Below, piece after piece: positions 47,983-61,429 of a DNA stretch of 64,000 nucleotides. A model generated the notes under the pieces. That model was not told where the DNA came from. It did no database searches and saw only the letters and a program-made list of their open reading frames with translations. This DNA comes from Chaetoderma sp. LZ-2023a (taxonomy: Eukaryota > Mollusca > Caudofoveata > Chaetodermatida > Chaetodermatidae), in NCBI GenBank assembly GCA_034401795.1, contig CM067365.1:12056656-12120655 (forward strand), given 5' to 3'. The translations under genes and the position numbers were made by a program. How positions within the stretch are numbered: position 1 is the stretch's first letter; every line of letters begins with the position of its first letter.

Positions 47983-48381
47983 GGGCCTTCACATCCTCAT
48001 TTTCACATTCAGAATTTTAATGCGTATGATTTTCCCTGATATACCTCAAAACAAGCACAGATCTGCTAATATACATATGCACATCCCGCAACCGACTACG
48101 TCCATCTGCACTGTGGCTTGTCCTTTGCTAAAATGATAAGCTCATTTATGATAATTTTCGTCTTTAAGGATCTTAAAGTTGCTTAGCTTGGAACTGAACG
48201 CACTTAACTTGTTGGTGTAATGCCATCGGGTGCATTCACTATACTAGCTGTCATCCGTAACATGTTAATGCTTTAATATTTTTTCATGAGCAGCGTATTG
48301 TCTGGCGGTTGAAGAAGATATCCAAACATTTTTATAGAGGAGTCCAGTTCTCAGTTAATCGTATGAGGTCACCCATATCAA

Positions 48382-49124
48382 ATTGAAAGTTTGGATCCTT
48401 GGTGTCAATCAGTCGGTTAATTCTTTTGAGACGTATTTGGGGATCTATACCACATTGTTAGACTCAAAGTCTTGTAGATTTTGAGTTTTTTCACATGCGA
48501 CACATTTCTTCGCATTTCTCATGACAACGAATGGCTTTGTGTCGTCAAGGATTCAACCTAGAATAGAGTTGCCTGATCACTTCATTTACTATTAATGACC
48601 TACTAAAATCCTATCCAAATATAAAGTATTCCAGTCCGCAGAAATGTCAAACTATTCCGATACTATTTACATGAAACCCAAAATGTATAAATTAATATTG
48701 TTCATTTCAAATGTGCAACAAGCTGCGAAGAATAAATGATCCATACGTATAGTATTAAGTTCAAACATTAAATCGAATCAATTTTCGTAAATTGAGTCAT
48801 GCCATAGAATATTGATTATGAGAAACCTCTAATTGATTAATAACTGACAAACCATTCATAATGGAAGATATATAACCCTAGACATCTAACTTCATGATTT
48901 CATGTATGTTAAATGTTTTGGCAATGCTAGTGTTGGCCATCATTTATATCAATGACGTCACCGTCAGTAATATTTCTTTATCGTATGGGTTTATTGTTAT
49001 ACAGGATCAAGACACATCTTAATCCTTTCAGGACGAACTGAGTCTAATGCTCATAAAATATCCTTTTATAGTTCGCACAATACAAGACTCCTGTCTATGC
49101 CACTACATCTACCTGTTACAACAT
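48382..49124. other. No recognisable gene
   Basis: AT-rich spacer between blocks B and C of copy 2. In copy 1 the matching interval has expanded to hold repeat E and the LTR element. Confidence 0.5.
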
Positions 49125-51166
49125 TCATAGCGAAGCTAGCCAAAACTCTGCAGTGGTCATATGGAATGTCTATTTGTAGGCCAAGATAGGATTATTCTGA
49201 AAAGTTATCACTGATTTGACTGGCTCGGTAACACATTTCCAAAAACTATCCTTCTCTTGGCCCGCAAAATGGCAGTTCACAGCACATATTTAGATATTCT
49301 TGAGTGAATTTAGCAGTTAAAGGGTTATTGATGTACTGCCAATAATTGCTAAACATTTATCTCTGATCAAGGAAGTCCACATTTGGTAGCTGGTGCTAAT
49401 GTGTCAGATTTAAATGCAATGCCGCATATGCCATGCCATTTCGTAAATCTCTTGATAGTCACGATCACACAATTGCCATCATTTGCCGATGTGTGGGCGC
49501 CCCACGCGCGCATGTTAATTGTGCGTGATTAACAATGTTAAACGTATCCTAATTATATATATTTTACTCGGGTGGACAGGACGGCTTCTCAATTCCCATA
49601 TGCTCCCTGATGCGAGGTCGACGTAGCTGAGCACCCTGTAAAGGCAACCGCAAACGGATGTATTCATAAGCTCAGGCTAAATCATTTCATCACATAGATT
49701 TAAAGTGTGAGATATACTTACACGTGTACATTTATGAGATAATGCATGTGCGCGGCTATTAATTAAATAACTTACAAAGGATAGCATAATGGAATATTCA
49801 TTCTTCCACATGATAAACTATTTCATGTAATTTAGATATAGTTCTTATTGACATTTAATATCAGAAAAGGCTTCCCGGGGAGGGGGGGGGGGGTTACGGG
49901 GGAGGTTTCCTTTGTCCTTTGTCTAGTGTATTGCTAGACATATAATTGTAGAGTTATGATCATCTCCAATATCACCAACATTGTTATACACACTATGCCT
50001 ACGTATTAATATCTGATATATTCCATTAGCCAGTGTCACGTGCACGAAATGATAACAAGACAATTGCACAGGTTATCTCTAATTTCGATGTAGGCGATGT
50101 TGTCAAAGCAACTGAAAACCCTATATGATGCTTAGCCTGTGCAGCGAGACCACACCGTGGATAATTGTGGTGCGTGTAACGGGAGACGCATACGCAAGTA
50201 ATTATATACATTAGCTCCTGGCCTACCAAGAGAACAATCTTAATGCTATATAAATGCAGGTAAATACCATTTTAAAGAAACTGTATTCGATTCGTTCTCT
50301 GAGAAATTGTATGAATAACTCCGAGTGGATGACTGCATATAATTAAGATCCACGATTAACCTAAGCTGGCAGAAGGTGATTTAGTTACTTGGCCATACTC
50401 TCTGTATTTACGCGTATAAATCTGCCAGGCGGGAGAGGACAATTTGTTTCAAAACAAATAATCAACCGGATGCAGTGTCGCTACCAGAAATGAGAAAATC
50501 AACATGAATTTAGCGTTTGTGCAAATGCCTTGTCAGTGTTCGTTGGTGAAGGAGGTTGTGTCCACATTAATAGGGTTTCTGTGATTTAGCCAATACAAAT
50601 TCATCATGATCTGTGCCATCGATTGGCCACTCCATGCCCTATCAGCTAATACCACTGATGGCCTAACTGTTCAAGACTAAGTCTAACAAATCTACTAATC
50701 ACACGCTGGGTTGTTGGTCCATGTGCGGGGAAATCAATACACCCCCCCCCCCCCCGAGACATCCACGCTGCCAAACTGTTCCATGATGCATTCTCGGCGT
50801 CGAAGTAATGACACCGTGATCAGCCAAATGAAGCGAATTATTTGGAAAGCGATTATCGTATGCCACGGTACTTGTTGAACGCTGTATTCTCTCAGAATCT
50901 CAATTTCAAGGTAATTATGCATGTAAGATATTGGGCAATTAGATTGTATTCTAACTAGACACTACAGCATGAGAATTCCATCTTGTGGAAGCTGATGCCC
51001 AACACGTCAAGACCCAGTTTTGATTGTTCTGCTTGGTAACCAGGATAAAGCGCATTCCGCAGCGAATTTCCGCAAGGGAATTTGGATGGCTCAGTGAAAT
51101 ATGTCCAATTCACTCTCGCGCTCATATCTACCACCACACTCAATTGCTGTCAGTTTCCCCTTCTCT

Positions 51167-51389
51167 CCCTGTCGCATTTTTTTCTTCGTTTTCCTATGCC
51201 CTCTTGCCCAATATATTTATCTATATTTCCCTTTCTACCGCTCTTATTCTCTTCCGTCGATGTATCCCTTGGCCATCTTTCCTCGTTCTTTTCTCATCGG
51301 TCTTACACTCTCTTACGTTTGCCCTCCGTCTCGGAGTCCCTCCTCTCTCTCTCTCTCCCTCTCTCTCCCTCTCTCTCTCCCTCTCTCTT

Positions 51390-51435
<46 letters not shown>

Positions 51436-51484
51436 ACGCGCGCTCTCTCTCTTTCTTTCTCTCTCTCGTTCTCTCTCGTTCTCT

Positions 51485-51565
<81 letters not shown>
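51167..51565. repeat. Pyrimidine tract ending in (CT)n
   Basis: C/T-rich from 51167, with near-perfect CT units from 51340 to 51565. Counterpart of 39109-39264. Open frames over it (LSLSLS...) are artefacts. Confidence 0.9.
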
Positions 51566-51569
<4 letters not shown>

Positions 51570-52921
51570 GTAGCTTCTACATAGTTCATTGAAGCAAGTT
51601 TAATTCAAATCGGCTATACAGACAAACCAGTGCAACATAATATAAAGAACCTGCACGTTTACATAGCCTGCATAAAGCAGGAAGGTAAATAACATTTAAA
51701 TTCTAAACACCAAATTATGCTAGATTAGTTGCTATGCTGAAATGAATAACGTGCAAATAACAAATTAAATCCGAACATTCTTCGGTGTGCGTGTATAGAG
51801 TAATTCCCTTCCCAGACATAGTCAGTCACGCTTAAACATATCTCATTTAAAGTCCAATTATTTTATGTAGTAGTATTAGATGCCATTTTCAGCTTCAATA
51901 CCGGAATCTTGAGCGACTCGGCCAATCACTTCACATATAGATAGAGCTTGGCAAACAGACATGCGTATGAGGGGAGTGATGTTGCAGTGTGAAAGTGACA
52001 TTAGACGCATGGGTGGACATCTATCTGGTTTGGGGAGACCGGAGTGTTGACAGGCAATTATGACATCGAAATAAATGTAGGTTGCAATTGTCTGGGTGCA
52101 GATAAATGCGACGCAACGCGGATACAATCAGAATCCGTGTTCGCCACTAGAGTATGGTGAATTGTTACAGGTGTGCATCTATGCGATATGCATAGCTATG
52201 TAATTTAACTCATATGGCTGCACGTTATGTCCCTAAGCAAGGCACATCACTCCGCGCTGTTCCAGTACACCTGCCTGTAAAATAGGTACCTGTGAGGGAT
52301 TTGTCTGCAATACCGAATTAGATTGTGCAAGAATGGAAAAGGTCCAAATGACACGAGGTTAAAGTTGTAAAGTCGGCTGAGCACTCAATTGGAAGCGGAC
52401 TATAAACGATGCCCTATACTTATACCTATCTAATTAAATCGCATTGGAATACATTGAATGGTACACCGTATTAGTAAAAGTAGGAACTCTGTTTCAAGAA
52501 TCAACATCTGTATCGGCTCTGGAAACATGCTTAAAAGCATCTTAAGCTAGACGTACTTGAATTGGTGGAAGGCAGCAACAGCACTCAATCAAATTATTAA
52601 AAAATATCCAAAAACTTAATTGTGTATATACCTTGAGATCGAGATTGTGAGAATTCAGGTTTCATAGAATGTATACCTATTCCAACACACGCAAAACGTG
52701 GCCGGAACCTTTATAGAAATGGGAGGGACATGTCTAGAAATAGATCCCATGATTGAGCATTTGTATGAGAGCAAGAAGACTCGTTGTAATTTTCCTAGAA
52801 TTATATGCATTCCATCCATGCTGAATACTCTAGGAAATCGTGCCAGTTCACTCTGGCCAATATACGGATTCGCCTTTATATGTGCTGTAATACAACGCTG
52901 TGAATATCAGTTCCATTTCAA

Positions 52922-53640
52922 GTATGATTTGCTGAATGAGCGTGTATGCCCAGACATTCAAGTATCATTTGCTGAATGAGCGCTATGCACATATATTCGA
53001 GTATCATTTGCTTAATGAGCGTGTATGCACAGCCATTCAAGTATTGTTTGCTTACTGAGCATGATTGCACATACATTCTAGTATGATTAGCTTAATGAGC
53101 GTGTATGCACAGACATTCAAATATGATTTGCTTAATGAGCGTGTATGCACATATGTTCAAGCATGGTTTGCTTAATGAGCATGTATGCACAGCCATTCTA
53201 GTATGATTAGCTTAATGCGCCTGGATGCACAGACATGCAAGTATGCGTTGCTTAATGCGCCTGGATGCACAGACATTCAAGTATGATTAGCTTAATGCGC
53301 CTGGATGCACAGACATTCAAGTATGTTTTGCTTAATGAGTATGTATGCGCATACATTCAACTATGCTGAGCTTAATGAGCATGTATGCACATACATTCAA
53401 GTATGATTCACTTAATGAGCGTGTACGCACATACATTCACGTATGATTAGCTTGATGAGCGTGTACGCACAACCATTCAAGTATGATGTGATTAATGAGC
53501 GTGTACGCACATACATTCAAGTATGATGTGCTTAATGAGCGTGTATGCACATACATTCAAGTATGCTTAGCTTAATGAGCATGTATGCACATGCATTCAA
53601 GTATGATTTGCTTAATGCGTGTGCCTACACGGCCATTCAA
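52922..53640 (+). repeat. 40-bp minisatellite, 18 units
   Basis: Unit GTATGATTTGCTTAATGAGC followed by GTGTATGCACATACATTCAA. Eighteen consecutive units were read (unit 2 is 39 bp), with sub-families marked by GCGCCTGG (units 8-10) and GTACGCAC (13-15). The matching spot in copy 1 (about 40826-40870) has at most one degenerate unit. Confidence 0.95.
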
Positions 53641-55025
53641 GTATGAATGTACGCTGAAAGGTGGCGCCTATTATACCATAGAGTAAATAGAATTAAGCAT
53701 GTAGGAAAGGAATAACACGAGCCTCCAATCAATCACACAAGTATCAATGAATATTGAACACGATTTAATGGATTAAAATTATACATATTATATGAGGCAG
53801 ACAATGCTGATGTTAATTTACTAAAAGAGATGCTTATTTTGTTCATCATATACACACGGTTAAGGCCACGTTTGATAGCCGAATCGCACTTCTCTGTACA
53901 AATAACTTTGTGATCACCAATTCAATCAACCTAACCTTAAGTGAATTGGATACTTTGGATATCCCTGGGGATGGCCATCTATGCAGCTACATATTTATTC
54001 ATTAAAAGCATACACCGACCTTACCATCAACACGTTTATATCGTGTAATGCTTCATAAACCTTTAACGGAGGCAACTATTTCTTGGTAGGACCCGTCCAT
54101 TTCTACGTACGTTGTAGCTGCGGTTTTCGCACGTTCTCATCGATTTTAACAAGTTACGCTCAGGTTAGCAGTACAATATTTTAAAAGAGCATATGCACGT
54201 CAAATTAGTTTCAATATACTCATCATATGTTGTTGATTAACTTATGAATTCAGCAAGGACTTACACTTCAGACTCATATTGTTAGAGTTTTCTCAAGTTC
54301 ATGACGGATCTGCGTCAGTGTATGGTGATGCCACATAACAAGTGATGTATTGTGATAATGAGATCAGATAATTTAGTGACAGATCAACATGCTCAATTCA
54401 CACACAGACTTATACGAAAGAAGCAGCACTCCCAGAAGCCTTCAGATGGCTCTCTCATTCCTAGAACAATACACGTAATCAACTAGACACAAACACTTAC
54501 AACTATGCTACACATTTACATGCTAAATCTTCACCCTCAACATTTTCTGTGAGTTGGTTATGATGCATTACATATACTGTTATGGAACACAGTCAGCCAA
54601 CTAAATGTCCACTTTGATCTATATCGTGTTAGCTTACGAGAACACTTAAACCATGAATACACTACACAGTACCTTTCTTAGATTGATACGGTAGCCATTC
54701 AGATTAGCTCTTCGGGATGACCTTTGAAATTAGTGATTTGGACGGCGGGAGATGGTGCAGACCATCACATAGACAGTGTCTCGGAAACTGTCATAAGAAA
54801 AAAATGATTCTAACGTTCAAAGAACGACTGACATTTCTAAGCATACAACCAGACGTTCACATGATTTAACTGGCCGAGAAGGATGGAAGCCTTCCCAGTT
54901 AATTATTTTGTTCATCTGGTATCTCTGCTCGATTAAATATCTGAAATCATGATCAATCGAACGTTGCTGAAAGCTTCTTCGATCTCTCGAGTATTTAGGA
55001 AGTATCGACCTGTATCAGGTGGCAC

Positions 55026-55365
55026 TTATTGCTCGAACGATGCACTAGTAATGGAGCAGAGATAGGGTACAGGTGTGGATGGATGGCAGCATCTAGTCAT
55101 TCCAGCGGTCCTCTCGTGGTGTGGAACGTGCCTATTCGCTGCATCAGAGATTCGATGACCTTTCTCTAATATAAGTAATTCGACAAACCATACATTTGAT
55201 GACAGTACATTGAACCTCCCAGATATTGGAACTTTTCGTCGTATACTACTGTTAGCCATAGTATCTAGACCCATTGCTGCAGCCAATCTGTGTTCTTTTG
55301 CAACGTCATCACACAAAAGATGAACAGATCATCAGCATACATAATTGCGCACCAAATCATGTATT
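55026..55365 (-). pseudogene. LINE reverse transcriptase scrap with YADD
   Basis: The minus strand reads KYMIWCAIMYADDLFIFC (about 55365-55310), a motif-C box in the form common to several LINE RTs. It then continues in a second frame (CDDVAKEHRLAAAMGLDTMAN) as in the helix after the box. Beyond that the frame is open to 55026 but I recognise nothing further. No endonuclease or motif A/B was seen to the right. This is a short fragment, clade unassigned. Confidence 0.4.
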
Positions 55366-56002
55366 TGTTCAGCAGGAAGATACACGATATTTCACCGTTT
55401 TATGAAAAAAGAAATGAAACCTTTCAGATCACGTCATCAAAATATCGCTGTTTCTTTGAAGTTGGTGCCGCAGTTATCTGGTGTTTATGCTATCATCTTA
55501 TAAAAATGACCTCATTTATGACAGGACATTGAGAATTGCTATGCGACAGTTGGCTTCATAAAGATATGACACCATTTCCAATAACGGTGTCCAGGTGACA
55601 CGCATGGACTTTCACTTTATTGCAGTTTATATTCGTGAATGGTAGCTAGATGGGTTTATATCTACCCTCTGTGCGCGCTCCTTTCGTGCGATCAGATGCC
55701 ACCGTATTATTGGCCTCTAGTATGTTTCAATAGAAGTATTAGTTCTATAGTAATTAAAATATATACTATATTGACTCTGTTGTTATTATTGTTTTAGTTC
55801 TCATGATGTAAATGTGAGCACGGTTTTTTATGTCAACAATCCATATGTATGATGCTCGACGTTAGCCATGTAACACAGATATCAAAGTGAACGAGGCGTA
55901 GTTCACAAACACAACACAATACACAGTTAATACAATGCATGGTTTTCTGCTTAATATGATTAAAACCTGAATTCCAAAAACTATAATTTCAAGGTAACTA
56001 TA

Positions 56003-56100
56003 CAGGTAAGCTATTGAATATTCTGAAGCTAATTTCAGAGGAACAAGTTGCAGCCATAGAGAGCAAAAAGCACGAAGTCAAATTAGTTCCAAAAATATTA
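56003..56100. repeat. Foldback repeat, degenerate copy
   Basis: CAGGTAAGCTATTGAATATT ... TTGCAGCC and the inverted GTCAAATTAGTTCCAAAAATATT. Same family as 42031-42126. Confidence 0.6.
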
Positions 56101-56330
56101 GAAACCGCATTGTGGTTTTCTGGTCCAATGGGTTAAACCTGCCAAGAGCGGTTGTATCAAGATACAGCCAGTGTGATGAAAGCCATATGTCACTCACGTA
56201 TATGACGCCATGCTCAATTATGTAACATGTATGATGACGTCATAATCATAATTGACAGAGAATGCTTTGTGATGAAACTGTAATAGTACGTCAAGTGTGC
56301 GACTTGCATGTCTTTCCTACTTAACAGTAT

Positions 56331-56420
56331 ATTGAATATTTTGAAATTGATTTGACTGGGCGCTGTTGCTGCCATAAAAAGTAAAATTCGTTTCAAAATA
56401 TTCAACCGCTTACCTGCATA
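56331..56420. repeat. Foldback repeat, third copy
   Basis: ATTGAATATTTTGAAATTGA TTTGACTGGGCGCTGTTGCTGCC, then the inverted TTTCAAAATATTCAACCGCTTACCTGCATAG. The right arm is shorter. Confidence 0.7.
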
Positions 56421-57332
56421 GTGTAGTTACCATGATATTAGGGTTCCGGGAATTCATGGTGCGATAGATTCCAATAAGTTCTCATCTTGGGAGGAGCTTA
56501 GCTAGAAAGGGGCGAGGCATAGCTAGAAATGGGCGGGGTATAGCTAGAAATGGATCCCACCATAATGTATACTCGAAATACTCCACAGCAATAACAAGCA
56601 TATATTGTTGTGGGGAGCAATTCCTCTAGGAATTCGAAACACATTCTGATTTGTTTATACGTATCCCATTAACCTGTCCCGTTAGCGAACTACAACATCT
56701 GATTTTAAAGCTCTCCCTAAAATTAATGCCAGCCGCGTATGTTAGATCAAGAGATAACTCTTTCTTCATTTTCTGTTTTTCAAGAAAACATAAGGGCCGT
56801 CATGATGTCACATATACCAAATAATGTGACACATAAAACGTGAAATAATTTGTACTACAAAATGTGTGCTGCATTAATTTGCCTTGTAAAGGCATCGGAA
56901 CGGTTACTTAAGTGTATAATATGCGATACATTATCTACGCGTTAAACGCATTTAAAAGGTAGAATAAAGTGTAATACAACATATTTAGGCAGCTATTTAA
57001 TCTTCCACATGCGATCTATAAACAGAGTTCAAAATTCGTTATATTAAAACGAAAAATTAAATCCCCCTGTTGGAAACTATGACGCGTGACAGATTAACAC
57101 CACTGTACTATATACTGTTTTATATAAGATATGTATAATAGGCGATGAGAAGGCGCATAAGGAAACTCAAAAGTAAAGACTAAGTTCGCTCCAATGTGAA
57201 CCTGTGAGTATACGACTTGTGAACCTGTGTGTATACGACTTATGCACGCATTAATTTTTATAAGCAGGCAATTACACTTTCGATACATATTCTCCCCCAC
57301 CCACTTGCATGGTCGCCTGAGAGCCCGCATAA

Positions 57333-57745
57333 ATGCACACACTCACTCACGCACACATACACTCACGCACACATGTACGCATGCACGCACACACGCGCCC
57401 GCAGGCACGCACAGTTGCATGGAAGGGTGGATGCATGCGTGGACGCATGGGTGGACGAACGCATTGACACGTGTATGCATGTACTCACCTACCCACGTAT
57501 GCACACATATACGCACAGACACGCGCATGCTGGCGTGTCCACCCGCCAAATCATGCATGTACGCATGCATGCAAGCGTGGCCGCATGTGTGGATATATAC
57601 ATGGACGAACGTTGTGACGCGTGCACACACGCACGTATGCACGCAACCACACGCGCACCCACATGCACTCTCGCCACCCGCACTCATGCGTGTACATGCA
57701 CACATAACCATGTACGCAAGCATGCATGCTCGCATGCACCTCCGA
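57333..57745. repeat. Alternating purine-pyrimidine tract (CACGCA/GCATG-rich)
   Basis: About 410 bases dominated by CA, CG, TG and TA steps. A 150-bp internal period is suggested by TGGACGAACG at 57452 and 57602. Long frames over it on both strands are compositional artefacts. Confidence 0.8.
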
Positions 57746-57936
57746 GCTCAAGCACGCAATGGCCGTGCCTGCAATACACTCTTCCCCTTACGGGGCGAGG
57801 GTTAATAATTTCAACATTCTCCCATGGAGACAAATGCATAACGATCGGCATATAGGGATTGAAATGCATCTTAGCTAAATTAGATAGACAATGTGCTATA
57901 TAACAAACCTGCCTCGCGGTTATTCGTTAATGAATT

Positions 57937-58330
57937 AATAAAGCTATTTTATCTCTTATCTGCGCCCTTCATTAGGAGAAATTAAACACAGATGACCAGA
58001 TATAGAACTTGGATGCAGTTTACCCAGGATGAATTATTCAATAAACGCGGGCAGTCTCCATAATAGGATCCAATTTTACAGCATCTTATCTCCAACACAC
58101 CGCTCACCCCCCCCCCCCCCCCCCCCGCTCACCCGTCCCCACCCCGGATATAATTTTAATACGAAATCAGAAAAGAAAAGAAGTAATAATGTTGCATTTT
58201 CTGCAAGGGCTTATTTATGCCGGAAGTAATTTGTACTATGTATGTACGAATCTCCATGGGTTTAGTTATTATCATGTGATTAGATATACATATGATTCTT
58301 GAGGTATCTAGTGATATCAGGTACACTGCC
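57937..58330 (+). repeat. Duplication block D, copy 2, left part
   Basis: Matches 41575-41960. Contains a C-run at 58108-58126 not present in copy 1. Confidence 0.8.
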
Positions 58331-58361
58331 ATCGCCCTTCATGTTATTGTTATCGCAGCTG

Positions 58362-58487
58362 TCGTCGTCGTCGTCATTCGTCTCCACCACCGCCTCATCA
58401 TCGTCGTCATCGTCGTTGCCTGCACGCTCATCACCGCCATCATCGTCGTCGTCGTCTTCATGTGTGCTGCTCTTACTGTTGTTATTC
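58362..58487. repeat. Cryptic CGT/CAT trinucleotide repeat
   Basis: Imperfect GTC/ATC/ACC units; the frames over it are low complexity. Confidence 0.85.
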
Positions 58488-58509
58488 TCGTTGGTTGCAA
58501 GATAGGGTT

Positions 58510-58513
58510 ATAT

Positions 58514-58572
<59 letters not shown>

Positions 58573-58573
58573 T
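58510..58573. repeat. (TTTA)n microsatellite
   Basis: About 16 perfect tetranucleotide units. Confidence 0.95.
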
Positions 58574-61039
58574 GAAAACAATTCGGTCAACATGTGGGGC
58601 TCTTTCAGCATTATTCAACAGATCGGTATGAAATATGTTAACGATGCCTTTGCTCTATGTCTACATACACATAGTTGTCGTTCTCTAACACTTCCTATGG
58701 TGATTACGAACATCCAAGCTACAAAGGGCCAATAATAGGACTCGCTTGTGGTGTGTTGATCAATGCAATTGATTGGCAGCAAACTACACTTGCTGTCGAG
58801 AAACAGATTCCAAAGTGCCCTTGCCACTTAGAAAGTGTCAGCTGAAATGAAATTCACCGATGCTTGTCAGGACTGCCGCATACTTGACTGTTATATAACG
58901 CGCCCCTCAGTGCGGATATTTCTTGCTTCTGGCATGTACCAGATAGTGGCCGAAGATATACAGGTAAACAGATTTTAAGCTCAGTCATTACGGGTTTCTA
59001 ACTTTCAAACTGACGTTTCTTAATGTCGTATTTGTGATCGCAAGTAAAATATCCTTTAGTGAATTTCAAAAAATGATATTACCTTGAAACGTTAATGACA
59101 AAATTTGGTCAAGAGAACCTAAATATTTGTTTAGTGGATATTCATTTGCAGGTCAAGATACGCCTATTTAAAAAAAATGTCCCAAATGGAATGACTGGCT
59201 TAGTTATCGGGACAGTTATTTGAGTGGCAAATTAAAAAAAAGATTGCTGTCTCTTGGTGTTCAAATGCACATTCCCCAATACAACTGCAGATGCTGGATT
59301 CGGCCGGTTCCCCACGAACGTGTTAAACGGCAAATCATTCCATAGTCCCATTGAGCAGAGTGCCATTCCTGGTTGGAAGAAATACCTGAACAAGTCAGAA
59401 ATGTTGGACCTTATGGAAAAAGATGTTTTCATCCTCTGGTCTGTTGAAAAGATGACTTTACGGAATTGCGCTCGATCCTTTAAATTCAGTGTATTAAGTT
59501 AATTAAATACCCACTTATGCGTGTACATATATTGACACATATTCTGCCGGCATTTTCAGATATTTCTTCTAAACAAATAACTGTACCCTTAGCATATAGA
59601 TGCGTTTTCACGTGATTTCAGTAGTTACGTTATCGGTAAAACATAGAATCCGTGTTTACATGGAAACATCTTTCCAGATCGTGCTAATTGTTCTGTTTGA
59701 AAGCATGAGACGAGGAACACAAGTCGTTCAATATGTGTCCATTTCCTCTCATGATATAATCACATAAACAGTAAAAGACCATCTACAGAAAGCTGGCAGC
59801 ATTATAGCTGTCCAATAACTCTATCACAAATTCCAAATAAATCAAATATTTGTATTTATGTCGAATATGTTGACGTTGAATTAAAAGAACTAATTTGTAT
59901 TGAACGGGTATGTGAGTGGGTATGTGGAAGCTAGGCGGGTGTATTATGCAGATGAGGGCAAGAGCGTAGGGGTTTGGTTGAAAGCATAGCCTTATACTAA
60001 ACTGATACTCTCCTGAGTAAAATTAATACCATATACAAGTTTCACAGAGAACTGATTGCCCCTTATCTACAAGACACATGCGGTCCTCAGAGACTTGGAC
60101 AAACTACCATGTCCAATACTGGAATAATTGCAATTCTTTCACTGCACCTGGACCAGATCATGACACACCAGTGGGCATCGTGACTGAATATAGTATTCCA
60201 TGAATGAAGATGAGCTTACCACAGGGAGTATCAGAAGCAATACTTTCCACGTCCTCGGATATGTAGTCAATGATTTGTCTGAAGGAATATTCAATATTTC
60301 ATAAACGTAGACATTCCAGTTGGACACCTTATTCTAAACATCGCGCTCTTAGTGACTTTGATTTTCCCATAGGCCACAATTATAACGTTTTGTCGTTTTG
60401 TCAGATAATGCATATCTATGACATTCGGTGGGCCACGTGTGTGACATTCACGTGTAGTCAGTGTTTGTAGTTAAAATTCCTTTAAGCACTCAAGTTGTCA
60501 AAACGACTTCTATAGTGGGGCTCTAAATTTTCATTTGCATACCAAGAATATAATATTGTTAAAAATGTACCAGATAATGACTGCCTCGATAACTGAGTGA
60601 GTCATTCCAGTGATACATTTACAAAAAATATCTTCTCGTTGTCTGAAAATGGAGAATTTTCTATGAGAAAATTGAAATTTACTTGAGAAAATGTGAATGT
60701 TAAACTAATTTTCCAGCTGATATGATTTAGTACCATCTCTCGATCGACTGATTTCAAGTTCAATGTGAATATTGGTATATAATTAAACAATGATATGAAT
60801 GCTATTGTATTGACAATAGAAACCTGGATGCGATTGATAGCCACACAGAAAACATTGCCAGGCTGATACTATAACGAGATCCATTTGTAGCTATGACTCG
60901 CCCATTTCTTCCTATGTCGCTCCCATTATTTCTGCGATGGAAATCGTTTCTTAGCTGTAATCTGTATTTTGTCCTAAGATGGAAAATATATTCAACATCT
61001 CTTTCGTACATGATTTTAATTTGTCAACTCTCTTCATTC
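58574..61039. other. No recognisable gene
   Basis: AT-rich, with several frames of 60-82 codons that I cannot support (for example 59254-59502 plus). Segments at 59150-59215 and 60570-60610 resemble the ACTGGCTCGGTAAC stretch of block C (37160, 49220), so a small dispersed repeat may be present. Confidence 0.45.
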
Positions 61040-61333
61040 ACAGGCTACTGCCCACTATTGATGTATTGTCTCTGGACACAAATGAATCACTGAAGCACAC
61101 ATCTTAGTCTGGCACACTAATTTGCTACAGATTTTAAATTACTAACTGGTCGCTTGGAGGCAAACGATCTTCATGTAGAAGAGGCTGCGTAGAGGTATAC
61201 ATTCATTTGGCATACCATTAGGTAACTTTCCTTGTTTGTGAAACACTTTAGATTTCACAGACCACCGGTGATGATGCAATGCAATACTTGACATATTGCC
61301 GTTTAGTGCTTTAAGATAGAAGGTATGAATGAG

Positions 61334-61429
<96 letters not shown>

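Larger units (their letters stand above)
45315..48381 (+). repeat. Duplication block B, copy 2
   Basis: Collinear with 18205-21770 (see that entry). No frame is conserved between the two. Confidence 0.8.
49125..54305 (+). repeat. Duplication block C, copy 2
   Basis: Collinear with 37060-41525. It differs by loss of two (TA)n arrays, a longer CT tract and the 40-bp minisatellite. A G-run (49880-49892) and C-run (50743-50755) are also present. Confidence 0.85.
54306..57936. other. Extra 3.6 kb in copy 2, no host gene recognised
   Basis: This has no counterpart between blocks C and D of copy 1. It contains a small LINE RT scrap (55026-55365), two foldback copies and an alternating purine-pyrimidine tract, listed separately. 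The remainder shows nothing recognisable. Confidence 0.5.

Noticed and set aside
51024..51584. Long Ser/Leu-rich frames (up to 186 codons)
   Set aside because: Generated by the CT tract in all three frames; the pre-tract part has stops in copy 1.
52922..53640. CRISPR array
   Set aside because: The 40-bp units are contiguous without unique spacers; it is a minisatellite in a eukaryotic context.
57227..57855. Two overlapping frames of about 200 codons rich in His, Thr and Cys
   Set aside because: They overlap on the same strand in different frames and have matching long antisense frames, which is typical of CACGCA-type repeats lacking stop codons and not of a gene.
59232..59502. Overlapping plus and minus frames, one with WNDLP as in LINE C-termini
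   Set aside because: Only one short motif, no other LINE domain nearby, and both strands are open; too weak to call.
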